From Metridium senile (lineage: Eukaryota; Cnidaria; Anthozoa; Actiniaria; Metridiidae): a stretch of 64,000 nt of DNA. The first letter of the stretch is position 1; every line of letters starts with the position of its first letter. The stretch is from contig OX459104.1 of the NCBI GenBank assembly GCA_949775045.1, forward strand, positions 6,157,306 through 6,221,305, written 5' to 3'. The position numbers and the translations under genes were made by a program. A model generated the notes under the pieces. That model did not search any database, was not told where the DNA came from, and saw only the letters and a program-made list of their open reading frames with translations. Positions 43,736 to 55,789 of the stretch are shown in pieces.

Positions 43736-45843
43736 AACGTGTAGAACCTTAAAAATTTCAAAATTTTGACAAGTTTAATGTATAATAATAATAATAATAA
43801 TATAAGTTCTTTGGACGCATTTAAAGCTCAATGCGTTTACATAATTAAAAAAGAAAAAGAAAAAGTAAAAATTATTTAGTAGTTTTAGATTGAGTGACAG
43901 TTAAAAGCTTGACGGAATAGGAATGTTTTCAGTTCAGTTTTAAATTGTTTCAGTGATTTGCAGTTTTGAATGTTTTGAGGTAGGGAGTTCCAGAGTTTTG
44001 GTGCTGCATAGGAAAAGGTTCTTTGGCCATAGGTTATGGAGTTGATTTTCGGTTGTTGTAGAATCAGTCTGTTAATAGAGCGCAGAGTACGGGTAGGACG
44101 GTAGATTTTAATTAGTTCTGATAAGTAGTTGGGTGCTAATCCATTAAGTGACTTGTAGACAAGTAATAAAATCTTAAACTGTATCCGGAACTTTATAGGA
44201 AGCCAGTGCAGTTCTTTTAAAACAGGTGTAATGTGGTCGTGTTTTTTCATACCCATGATCAAACGTGCTGCGGTGTTTTGGACACGTTGGAGCTTTACTA
44301 GTTCGTAGTCAGGAGCGTCGTACAACAATCCATTTGCATAGTCAATGCGGGATATCACCATGGATTGTACAAGTCGTTTGAGGTTGTCACGAGATAAATA
44401 CTTTCTTATGCGGCCAATGTATCTTATGGCTAATACTGCTTTTCGGCATACTTCGTTAACGTGGCTGGACAGGGTAACGTTTCTATCAACAATCACTCCC
44501 AGGTTGCAGACTTTGTCAGACAATGTTACGGAAGTGTCGGCAAAAGAAAGCGTTGGCAGTAGATCGTCGTGTTTGCTGAACCGTGATTTCAAGTGTATTA
44601 CTTCGGTTTTACTAGGGTTGCACAGTAGCTTGTTCTCAGTGTTCCACATTATGACATCATTGACACATTGTCGAAGCGTTTCTAAGGCAACAGATGGATT
44701 CATGGGGTTTACAGCAATATATAGCTGGGAGTCGTCGGCATAGAACATGCAGTCTAGGTTATATCTTGATATAATGTGTTGTAATGGAGCCATGTATAAG
44801 GTGAACAATAGTGGCCCAAGTATGGAGCCTTGTGGAACTCCATATTCTAGATTTCGTGGCGAAGATGTTGTATTACCAATAACAACTGACTGTGAACGGT
44901 TGAGAAGATAAGAGTTGAACCACTTGAGTACAGTTCCAGAGAAACCAAAGTGCGATGCAAGTCTTGTCAATAATATGCTGTGATCTAAGGTGTCGAATGC
45001 GGCCGATAGGTCCAATAGTACCAGTACCACGTCTTGGCGATTATCAATGGTTCTCAAAATGTCGTTTGTGACTTTCAGTAATGCTGTCTCTGTCGAACTG
45101 TATTGGCGATATGCTGATTGCAGAGAGGGGAACAGGTTGTTAGCAGTCAAATAAGAATTTACTTGAATTGCAACTGTCTTTTCAATCACTTTACTGATGA
45201 ACGCGATGTTCGCAACTGGTCTATAGTTAGGATAGTGTTCTTGGTCTAGTCCTGCTTTTTTAAGTTTTGGGCCTACATGAGAGGTCTTCAGCGAGTCAGG
45301 GAAAACTCCATCTGAAAGTGATGTTCTTACAATCTTTGTTATGATAGGTAACAGAACTCCAATGTTTTTCTTCACCACATTTGTAGGAATTGGGTCCAGC
45401 GAACAGGTCTTTAACGCCAGCATTTTAGTGATGTCTTGAATACAGCTTTCATCTGGTAGACAAAACCTATCAAAATCACTGGTTGATGGATTGGAATGTT
45501 GCGATGCTGTATTTGTTGTGGCAGTTTTTGATGTTCCAAGGTCCTTTCTTATAGAACGAATCTTGTTGATGAAGAAATTATTGAAGTCTTCAACCAGAAC
45601 TTCCAGAGATGAATGAGATGGTAACACTTTGTTTGATTTTTTAAACATGTTTTCGACTAGACGGAATAGGTTACAGTTATCCGTCTGTTCAATCTTGTCC
45701 TTGTAATATTCGGTCTTATGGTGTTCTAGCATTATGTTATAGTTGTCACATGCTTCAGTAAATAACTCTTTGTCAACCACTAGTCCTGATCTTCTATATC
45801 TCCGTTTATGTTGGCGTTTTTGTTGTTTGGCTGTGTTTGGCTA
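43736..45843 (-). pseudogene. CR1/L2-like LINE, 5'-truncated, RT ORF intact to the C-terminus
   Basis: One minus-strand frame runs from about 45842 to 43885 without a stop (630+ residues). It has ELFTEACDNYNIMLEHHKTE, NYRPVANIAFISKVIEKTVA, VLLDLSAAFDTLDHSILLTR (RT motif with catalytic D), YGVPQGSILGPLLFTLYMAP, LDCMFYADDSQLYIAV (FYADD), then the conserved C-terminal HDHITPVLKELHWLPIKFRI and SYAAPKLWNSLPQNIQNCKS. The N-terminal endonuclease is absent, so the copy is dead on arrival despite the open frame. The 3' UTR ends with a hairpin (gtaaacgcattgagc ... gcgtccaaag) and an (ATT)n tail at 43784-43801. Confidence 0.88.
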
Positions 45844-45849
45844 TAAAAC

Positions 45850-46395
45850 ATGCATGAAATAAAGTAAATGTATTTATTTATTTTTTAATTTATGTACACT
45901 GCTTTACATTTTTTAATCGGCAATTGCGCTTTTTATGAAATTATATTATAAGTACAAAAGTAGACGTATAAAACGACGTATAAAACGAAGCATGAATGTA
46001 AATATCATACAGTAGAACTTCAGCACTCGGGATCATAAAACGCTTGCCGTGATCTTTAAGAAATTTGTAGCAAAAAATATAGGCAACTAGCAGAGCATTT
46101 AACGCTTGGCAGTAAAAAAATTGGCCTTTTGACCGTTCACGATAAATTCTGTTTTTAGGTTTTAAAATAAGCCAGTTAGATATTTTTAAAACACATTTTG
46201 TCGATCCAAAGTTTATCATGAGTTCAAGCAGTTTTGTCATGCATGAGTTTGTATCATGAGTTCCATGATAATGGGATAGCCCCAGGTGGTACCGTACCTG
46301 GGACCCTATATTTTATAACTGATCACCTGTATGATGCAATTCTTGCAATTCTTCGCTTATTTATAGCGAAAGTTGTTAAAGTGGATTGGTGACGT
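45850..46395. other. Intergenic stretch, nothing recognised
   Basis: AT-rich. A small inverted phrase cccaggtggtaccgtacctg lies near 46281. No gene is supported. Confidence 0.4.
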
Positions 46396-46398
46396 GCT

Positions 46399-46545
46399 AA
46401 TAGCTGTTATTACAGTTATATGCAAATGAATTTGAACAATGGGTTGAAGTCGAGGCTTTCGGGCGAAAACAATAGGTTTGCCCGAAAGCCTCGATTTGAA
46501 CCCATTGTTTGAAATCATTTGCATATAACTGTAGTAACAGCTATT
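46399..46545. repeat. 147-bp near-perfect hairpin
   Basis: aatagctgttattacagtta ... caatgggttgaagtcgaggc and its complement surround a core cgaggctttcgggc-gaaaacaataggttt-gcccgaaagcctcg. Arms are about 65 bp. A likely palindromic MITE, without partner copies here. Confidence 0.75.
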
Positions 46546-46599
46546 GATTCCTGCCAGGGAAAACCTGCACAAAGTCGCGGTACTGTAATCATGTTTTCT

Positions 46600-46985
46600 T
46601 TGTTATTTTACTTGGACGAACTCCAGGTAACACAGTTATACTGTAATTGAACATTGTTTTATATGGGGAGGGGGACAGGTGACGCCAAGTCTCGGATTTT
46701 TGTGCTGTCTGAGCAGGATTTTTTTTTGGTGCATTGGCCGTGCACGTTTTTCATTTCGGGAATTGCCACCCCCATCCCCCAACTTCTAATGGTCCACCCC
46801 TTATCAAGTTTATCGTTCACTAGTTTTCTGTTAACTTCCAGTTTAAGTTTTCATTAAGCTAGGTATATACATTTAAAAGCAACGCTTCATTCAAAATATA
46901 TACATTTCAATTTGGGTTTAGCTCACAATTGAAATAATTAAGGCATCGGATTTCAAGTACAAAATAAGTATACTGTTTTGTTTTT
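46600..46985. other. Intergenic stretch, nothing recognised
   Basis: No gene or repeat family is recognised between the hairpin and the cgtgggta minisatellite. Confidence 0.35.
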
Positions 46986-46989
46986 TATA

Positions 46990-47195
46990 TATATATATAT
47001 TCCTGTGAGTTTTTGTTTTTTCATTTTGAACTATTTTTGAAACCCACAACTTGGTACCCACGGCCCACGACTTGGTACCCACGACCCACGACTTCATACC
47101 CACGACCCACGAATTTGTATTCACGTCCCACGACTTCATACCCACGACCCACGACTTTGTACCCACGACCCACAACATTTAGTCAAACTAGGCTA
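46990..47195. repeat. Minisatellite (tggtacccacgacccacgac) and inverted partner of 43653-43735
   Basis: About six units of the type cttggtacccacgacccacga (with cttcatacc and atttgtatt variants), ending in aacatttagtcaaactaggc, the complement of the gtttgactgaatgt block at 43660. Together the pair flanks 3.5 kb containing the LINE. Confidence 0.75.
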
Positions 47196-47199
47196 TTTC

Positions 47200-48740
47200 C
47201 AGACACCCGGGGAGAAACCTGTCTTTGCTTGTCGCAAGGCATCGCGCATACAGGACTCTGTATGGCGCAAAACTGATATTCAATGGCATTATACTACGAA
47301 CGTATTGGTCTAGCTAATGCAAATAATTATGTATTGCTGTTATTCTTTTCTGTATTTTAAAGATCACGTGTAAGAGTCATGTAAGGAAGCATCCGTTGTC
47401 CCTCACGTCTCCAGTATTGATATCAGCTTAGAAAGCCCTGACATTGGCTATTTGCGTTGAACAAGCAGCAACCTATATATACGTAGTTTCTACCGCAAAG
47501 GAAGATCGGTTCTCGTTGAAGCAAATTAACGTAACTATTATATTATAATATAGACTGATTGAGGTAAAAAATTATTCTTTGAGTCCAGAGCAATCCTCAA
47601 ATCAATTAAGCACCAGTCAACCCCACCACCACCCCCCTCCCCCTCCCCCCTACCCCAAAAACTATTTGCAGGAACAATAGCCGCCATCTTGGAATTTACA
47701 AAACGAATCCCATCCTAATGCCCCACATTAGATGATTATAAAATGTGTGATTCCTCCAAATGCACCAAAAAAGCCCGACATATCCCGGGTTGGGAATCAG
47801 GGTTAACTTTAACTAGTGCTTTGAGAAAACCGCACAAATACACTGTCGCATCTCGACTAAATATTATTCTATATATAAGTATATATATAGTTTTCTCGAA
47901 TTTATTTATGCTTAGCTTATGCTAATATACTTGTAGTTGAGTTAAGCACTTGTGAATACGATTGACGACTAAATATTATTCTATTTAGTTATTCTACGGA
48001 AGAAACCGGTATCAAGGAAGACTTGATTTGATACTCTCCGGTCCTGCACCCACTAACAAATTCTCAGTGGATTTTTCATACTGCGTGAGGTGCCTGTGGT
48101 ACATGTGAACAAATCATCTCGAGATATACAAATGAATTACGTGACGCTATTAAACTAAGCAAAAACGCTACTATTTTTAAACATTCAATGAAAAGAAAGC
48201 TATAGCTCCAATTTATCAATGGATACATTTTTTTTAAATTTTATTACTGAAGATATTCTTTTTACAATTAGTTTAGACAAATTATATTATATTCAAAAAA
48301 TCATAAAAAAAATATATTCATTAATTTAGAACCTTATTAACCTTTATATTATAACTGTACATATTCTCGGTTTGCATGTGACGTCATTAAAACGCTACAA
48401 ATGTAAACTATAAAACGCAGAAGGCTGGTCCTCTAATAGTTTGTAGATGTGTTTGAATAACTATTCCTGAAAGTTTGGTTGGTTTTTGTTGTTTCGTTCT
48501 TGAGATATTGTAATCGAAATTCACGTCACGCAACATTGTCACGCGTTTCCTAGAGCCGTAAAAAGATGTAAATTAGCCACAAATGTCACCTTTTTGGGCT
48601 GGTACACAAATTTAGTGTAATTTCCACAGGTAAATATAGAGTTTCCTGTGCATTCGTGGTTTCTTTTTCCAACTATTGCCTCACTGTTTCTGAAGATTGT
48701 GTAACCGTGACAACAAGAGTGAAAACATTTCATGCACAAA
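47200..48740. other. Intergenic region, nothing recognised
   Basis: It includes a C-rich tract (47620-47655) and AT-rich DNA. No gene, RNA or repeat family is supported. Confidence 0.4.
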
Positions 48741-48900
48741 CCAGTGGATATCTCTGGAACAGAACAGTGAGAACAAAACTAGATATGTATTGTCTCATTG
48801 CACTATTTTTTACAAACTAATGCATGGATATCACTACTGCAACAGAACAGTAAGAACAAAACTAAATATGTATTGTCTAATTGCACTATTTTGTACAAAC
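48741..48900. repeat. About 80-bp tandem duplication flanking element G2
   Basis: tggatatc.ct..aacagaac, agt.agaacaaaacta.atat and gtattgtct.attgcactat occur in both units. The phrase gtattgtctaattgcac is mirrored on the far side of element G2 (gtgcaattagacaatac, about 50183), so G2 sits in the loop of a hairpin. Confidence 0.75.
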
Positions 48901-48903
48901 TAG

Positions 48904-50175
48904 AACAAGGGGCCATTTCACTGCGCATGCGTGTCACGCTTGAGTAGCCCTGGTCATAGCACTTGTTCGTAGCACATTCTCTCAGTAGATGTGCTCACAT
49001 AAATGTATGTTCAAGGTATCCGTTTTTTCTTCTTCTGTAATTAATTGATCAGACTCAAATATTAAGGCTGGTATCGAATATGTGTCCTGTATGCGATTCA
49101 AGCGAAATCATTGGAGTATTGTTTCGAGAAAAAGTTTTAAAGGGTCATTCAAGCTGACTCGCGAAGAAGAGAAAATGGCGACTGTAACGTACTTTGTAAA
49201 CATACTTTGCCGTCGGTGTTACTCAGGAAATAAGACTATCTGATGCCAGGTCTTTTAACACGATGAGTGGGATGCTATTTGTACTGTAACACAACATTTT
49301 GTGTTAAAATCGACTGCAGTGGGTGGCGAAAATTTTCACATTGCCTTAATGTCATAATTGATAAATTCGGGCTGTTCGGCATTTTTCATCTTGAAATGTT
49401 ATTAAATGCAGTGAAAATACCAATGTGTTTTAAGCAGAAATGATGATATACATATGCATTGGTAATGTTTTATAGTGAATCTTTAATTGGAAAATTGGGG
49501 AAGATGCATTTTTTTGCTAATTAAAGATGTAAACATTGTTACATGGTCATTATTAATTGGTCAAAACTCTTGAACTTCGAATTACTCGAGCCTGAAATAA
49601 GTCGCATTTAGTTTATGTACCATTCATGAAAGGAGATCCTCGATATCCCAGCAATCGAACAATTTGTTGGCTTTTTATGAAGCATCAAACACAGTATGAT
49701 TATGCGAATATTGTTATAATTATTCTTGATTACATGGCTAACTTGTGCGAGAGAATACCACACAAATTCCATTCGATTTTATGTCCTTTGTTTCTGTGCT
49801 TTCGATCTATCATGTTTGATTTGTTGGAAAAATTGGGTAAGGTAGCGAAATTTTCAAGTTTCTGCCATAAAAAGTGCTGCTTTGCCTAGAATTTTGGCTC
49901 CTTCTGTGTGTACCGGAAACCTATTGTATTCTTTGTTAGCTTCATTCATTGTTTAAATTAAGTCTTTTGTTATTTCTATTGAATTACGTAGACTGTGTTT
50001 TTGCTACACTCACAATAAGCGATGGAAAGTATAAGAAAGATAGATAAATATAACAAAACACGATAGCTTAGCGACATTTTGTTACAACTGAACGAGTGTG
50101 TAGCCTGTGGTGAGCCTGCATTGCGATGCCACAGTACAGCATTTCGCGCATGGTCATGCAAAATGGCCCCTTGTT
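48904..50175 (-). mobile_element. Element G, copy 2 (1272 bp), 9-bp TSD, reversed
   Basis: AACAAGGGGCCATTT and AAATGGCCCCTTGTT termini, with acaaactag at 48895-48903 and 50176-50184 as a perfect 9-bp target duplication. Its internal sequence is the reverse complement of copy 1 with low divergence. ORFs matching those of copy 1 are at 49626-49889 (+) and 49976-50161 (-). Confidence 0.9.
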
Positions 50176-50189
50176 ACAAACTAGTGCAA

Positions 50190-50768
<579 letters not shown>

Positions 50769-51341
50769 TTTTTATAGCGCCATTTCCGGGAGCTCAATGG
50801 CGCTTTACAATAATTAATTGAAAGAATGATGTTTAAAGTAATCTATTGTTTTATGTATATGAATTTATATTAAAATTAAAAGTTATCTATTGTTCTATGT
50901 ATATAAATTGACATTTAAGTTATCTATTGTTCTATGTATATAAAATTGATATTAAAATTACTTTTTATATGTATATTAAAATTGATTTTAAGAGTTACCT
51001 ATTGTTCTATATACGTTATTGTTCTATTTACATTAAGGATTAAGTTTCAACTTATTTATCTTAATATATCTCACTGAAAAGCGTCTCTAAATAGTAATGT
51101 CTTTATGCTGGTTTTAAATTCGTTTATTGAATTGCTGATCTTAACGTTTTCGGGAAGTTCATTCCAGAGTTTAGGGGCGGCTACTTGGAAGGTTCTTTCG
51201 CCATAGGATTTCAGGTTGCTATTTGGTACTTTGAGTAGATTTCTTGATGACGATCTTAGTTGTCTTGGTGGTGTGTAGCGTTGTAGTAAATCGGTTAAGT
51301 ACGTTGGAGCCATAGAGTTAAGTGCTTTATATACATATACA
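50769..51341 (-). pseudogene. Outer LINE fragment, 3' half (CR1/L2-like)
   Basis: Minus strand: ALNSMAPTYLTDLLQRYTPP, SYGERTFQVAAPKLWNELPE, NEFKTSIKTLLFRDAFQ, then a 3' UTR ending in the hairpin tail gtaaagcgccattgagctcc...gcgctataaaaat. The 5' continuation of the same reading is at 51992-52209, separated by an inserted second LINE. Confidence 0.85.
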
Positions 51342-51990
51342 TACTTTATTAGGTTTTCCAAACAGGCTTTTCAAAACCTATTACATGAATATAATATATA
51401 ATAATCTATAATGATGTCAAAAAACATATATAATACAGGGTCTAAAGAATATAAAAATATAATTATAAAGTTTGTCTAGAAGTTTGTACTTTAAAGTGTT
51501 TTTAAATTTTCTTAACGACTTAAGTTCCTTTAGTTCTGAATCCAAAGAGTTCCAAATCTTAACAGCTCTATAATTAAATGTTCTTTGTCCAGAAGCTGAG
51601 GTGTACTTAGGAATTTGAAGTTGTTCACGGTTGCGGGTGTGGCGGCCATGAATCGAGGCACGGTTACAAAATTTGTTGCAGAGATAAGGAGGTGCCATCT
51701 CATTCATACATTTATAAGTCATGATAGTGTCACGGTATAATAAGTGTTCCTTAACAGGGAGCCAGTTTAGTTCCTCCATTGCTGGGGTTATGTGATCGTA
51801 CTTCCGTTTCTTTGTTGTAATTCTGCATGCAAAGTTTTGTACCGCTTGAAGCTTTTTCACATTTTTTGTTGAAGTATTCGACCAAACGGAAGAACAGTAA
51901 AGAAGCTTGCTCATGACAAGAGTAGAAACCATTAGGCATAATGAATCTTTATCGAAGCTATCCTTCACGCGATTTTTTATCCTTCACGCG
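51342..51990 (-). pseudogene. Inner LINE 3' fragment inserted in the outer LINE
   Basis: Minus strand: VMSKLLYCSSVWSNTSTKNV, KLQAVQNFACRITTKKRKYD, HITPAMEELNWLPVKEHLLY, SASGQRTFNYRAVKIWNSLD. A LINE RT C-terminus of a different family, ending in a (TATGTA)n-like tail. Outer-LINE sequence on the two sides overlaps by ttata, giving a probable 5-bp target duplication. At its 5' edge tatccttcacgcgatt is duplicated. Confidence 0.85.
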
Positions 51991-51991
51991 A

Positions 51992-52366
<375 letters not shown>

Positions 52367-52439
52367 TTGTTCTCATTTATTTAATTGGCTAAATCGAAAA
52401 TAGAGAAGCATCTGTCGATTTATCAGCGATCATATATAC

Positions 52440-52735
52440 CAAACGTCTACCTGGAGTTTCGACCAGTACCAACCTACTATATGTCAGACGAACATACTAT
52501 GATGAACAAGACAAACGCTTTACTTGAGTTCAGACTTATTTACTAGTTCGGAAGCATCTTGTTCTATTGCCTTATTCTCAACTGTTTATTTGGCTACACC
52601 AAACTGAGAGAAACATCAGTCTATCAAAACAAACGTCTAGCTGGACTTTGGACCAGTCTATTTCTATTTGTTATAGACTTTTCATCTATCTTTATCAGGT
52701 CAGAAGAACTTACCATGATGAACAATACAAACATT
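52440..52735. repeat. Imperfect duplication of the GPCR 5' region
   Basis: aaacgtcta.ctgga.tt.ga then ccagt, followed by tcag..gaac.ta.catgat and gaacaa.acaaac occur at about 52441-52510 and again at 52630-52735, the second running into the GPCR start. Confidence 0.6.
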
Positions 52736-53335
52736 TCAAGCTCGAAAAGCACCGTAAACGCTTTGGACTCAATCGTGGCATTTGGCTTTAATCTGGTGAC
52801 CATCTTCGCGTTTATGAAAACATCATCATTAAGGGCCTCCCTGTCCTATATACTCATTCTTAATTTATCGATTACTGGTTTTTTGGTAGGGCTAGTTATT
52901 CAGCCTCTTTATTACGGTTATTTTTTTGCTTGTTTGGATTCTTCTTACTGGATTGAACATATCCGTACTTTATTGAGTCAAATTGGTTTACCTTTGGCTT
53001 TTGGTTCCATCATGACGATATTTTTCATCACCATTGATCGCTTCTTAACAATTACAACTCTCAATGAATACAAATCAATTGTGGCACTGAAAAGATGTTA
53101 CATGACAGTGGAGATAGTTTGGATGTTCATGACGTCGTTCAGCGGTTTTATAATGATTCCCAAAGTTCGAAATCTAGTTGAATCATTGCAATAGTCATCG
53201 ATGGTTTATGGGTATTAAGCGGTGTGATTCTGACGATTTGGATATCCAAAGCTCTCAAGAAACACATAGCAAAAATCAAGGACCAAAGCGATCAGAAGGA
53301 ACCAACTTTGAATGTAAAACAAAATATAAAAGATC
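52714..53335 (+). pseudogene. Class A GPCR remnant (TM1 to TM5), frameshifted and truncated
   Basis: MMNNTNISSSKSTVN is an extracellular N-terminus with two N-glycosylation sequons. TM1 (DSIVAFGFNLVTIFAFMK), TM2 (LSYILILNLSITGFLVGLV), TM3 ending FFITIDRFLTITTLNEYKS, where DRF replaces DRY, and TM4 (VEIVWMFMTSFSGFIMI) follow. After ESLQ the frame stops (53192), but a shifted frame continues IVVIDGLWVLSGVILTIWIS and a basic loop (KKHIAKIKDQSDQKEP). The sequence then passes into a LINE at about 53345. TM6-TM7 are missing. Intronless; a non-functional orphan receptor gene. Confidence 0.75.
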
Positions 53336-53344
53336 GGTCACCTA

Positions 53345-54240
53345 ACTATGGTTAGGCTTTGCAGACGATCTGGCAATACTAACAATATCAAAATAACAAT
53401 ATATACATAAAAAATACTAACAATATCATCATTGGAGCTTCAAAAGTCACTAGAAATCATGCACTTATCACTTATTATGCAAAACATTTGGTCTCAAGAT
53501 GAGACTTGAAAAAACTGAAACAATGGTCATGGCTGACAAGTTCGCTAATGATGATGAATACCCAAAGTCTATATGTACTATGGTTGAATTTTCTCTCGAA
53601 AATGTTAGAACATTTACGCATCTTGGACAAATATTTCAGTATAATCAACCATATACAGCAACAAAGGAGCTCCTTAAAAGGAAATATAATGCTATCAACT
53701 CCTACCACACTGAGGAAATCATGTACAAAAACCATTCGATTACCTTAAAGACCAGAAGGATTATATTTGATTCCCTAGTTAGAAGCAAGTTGACATATGC
53801 CTGTCAAACATGATCGACTACAGCTACATCGCTAAAGACTCTAAGCAGTGTTTACTGTAGACAGCTACGAAATCTAGTAAAAGGCGGTACCTCCAGAACG
53901 CTCACTCCTGTTGACAAGAACCTCCCACTTGTTTACAACGAACAGAAATTTGACATGGCATATAAACTGAGAAGCAACCAAATCTAAATCTACAGTGGTG
54001 CAACCCCACTATTAGACTTTGTTTATAGGCAGCAACTCAAATGGTTCTCACTTATTATCCGATCACCGAATTCAAGGTATATAAAGAATATTAACTTTTA
54101 CAGATGAAAAGAACTCGAGACGTGGTCAACCACTTGACTCCTTACTTTGAAACGTGCTGTATATAGAAGATATGTAAACGACAAAACAGAAATCAGAAAG
54201 GCCGGTTTTGGTAGAATTCGAAACTTATAGGCCCTTGTTG
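53345..54240 (+). pseudogene. LINE RT fragment, decayed, replacing the GPCR C-terminus
   Basis: LGFADDLAILT (53347 on) is the RT YXDD-type box. Then comes MRLEKTETMVMADKF, ENVRTFTHLGQIFQY, NHSITLKTRRIIFDSLVRSK and LTYACQT; after a stop, TATSLKTLSSVYCRQLRNLV and YNEQKFDMAYKLRSN; and shifted, RQQLKWFSHLI. Several stops and frameshifts mark decay. The clade is not assigned. Confidence 0.75.
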
Positions 54241-54301
54241 AGTCTTGTTTAATCTAATAGAGGGGCGCCTAAATGATCTTCAACGAAGATCGAGGAATAT
54301 T

Positions 54302-54410
<109 letters not shown>

Positions 54411-55774
54411 GCCTTGATGGAATCGGACTGTACATTCAGGACAGGTTTTAATTCCCTGATGTACAGCATCTCGTGCAGAAGGCAGTCAAATTTGCTGGAA
54501 CATTTCTTAAGAACAATAAAGTTATTAATTAAGTTGTCAGGAGCAGTACTATTGTGTTCTTTAATATAGTGTTTATAAATAGATGAAGATTTTTGCTTGT
54601 GCTGTTCAACGCGTACATGAAGGTGTCCATTTGTGAAACCTACATAACCTGCATCGCACAGGTCACATTTAAAAGAATAGACGACACGTTGTTGATTCAC
54701 AATAGTAGGTTTCAACTCCCGTGTTTTGAGATCTTCTTCAAGCTTACGGGTGGTAAAGATGGGCTGGATAATGGTACCGACGTTTACGCTAAGATCTTTG
54801 AGCTGCTTTTTCACAGTGTCCGCGGACACCTGGTCCTTAAAAGGGACGACAACACGAACAAGTTCCTCTGGCTCTCGCATAGGGAGCGTTGCTGTTACTC
54901 TTGAAGATACAAAGTTCTTGATGGTAGAGTTAATCAGGCTAGGTGGGTATTTCAGTCGAACAAACACATCCCTGAGGCGATCGCACTCATCGGAGAAGTA
55001 GGTCCATGAGGATGACAGTCGGTAGGCGCGGTCTAACATTGTTGTTAGTAGGCCACGCTTGTACCGACTGTCAACGTGACTTTGGTGATGGAGTAGCAGT
55101 CCTGTGTTCGTAGGCTTCACGTAAACCTTAGTCTCGATATAAGGCGCTTGGTTGTGCAATTCAACACCCAAGAAAGGTAGCATACCTTTTGTCTCGACCT
55201 CCATTGTGAAGTTAATGGCGGGATGGGCGTGGTTAAGGGTGCGTAGCAAGGTGGTAGCTGAATGAACATCCGGGAGTATGGTGAGCGTGTCATCAACATA
55301 TCTCATGTAGAAGTCAGGAAGTTGACTATCCTTTTCAAGGTTTGCTTCGACGGAACACATAAAGGCGTTGGCTAATAATGGTCCCAGGGGGGACCCCATA
55401 GCGACCCCATCTGTCTGCTCGTAAAGTGCACCATCGAATTGGAACAGTTGGTTTTTCGTTGCGATACTTAACAACTCGACGAGGTCGGTTTTGGTGATGT
55501 TAAGGCTGTATGTGTTGTTGAACCAGTCATCCGTGAAGGCCTTATTTGCGAGAATTTGTATGGTCTCGTCTAGGGGCACGTTGGTGAAAAGTGATTGCAC
55601 ATCATAGGACACCAAGATTTCGCCGGTACTGATCTTATGACCTTGGATCATATCTGTGAATTCAAATATGTCAGTGATGGTGTGCTTGTTGGTAGACAGG
55701 GGCTTGAGCTTGTTATCGAGCCACTTTGCAAGGGCGTAGTTATAAGTGCCCGTTGCTGAGAGAATCGGGCGCAT
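54411..55774 (-). pseudogene. Penelope-like element copy 1: RT plus GIY-YIG endonuclease
   Basis: Minus strand: MRPILSATGTYNYALAKWLD, GEILVSYDVQSLFTNVPLDE (RT catalytic D), DGVAMGSPLGPLLANAFMCS, DFYMRYVDDTLTILP (YVDD), LPFLGVELHN, then a linker and the GIY-YIG nuclease VYSFKCDLCDAGYVGFTNGH with LHVRVEQHKQK, SSIYKHYIKEHN, and FDCLLHEMLYIRELKP (catalytic E). The frame is open, but the N-terminus is cut where copy 2 joins and the C-terminal stop is lost to (ATT)n. The family encodes EN-containing Penelope-like retroelements. Confidence 0.9.
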
Positions 55775-55789
55775 GGCTAATTTCGTTTT

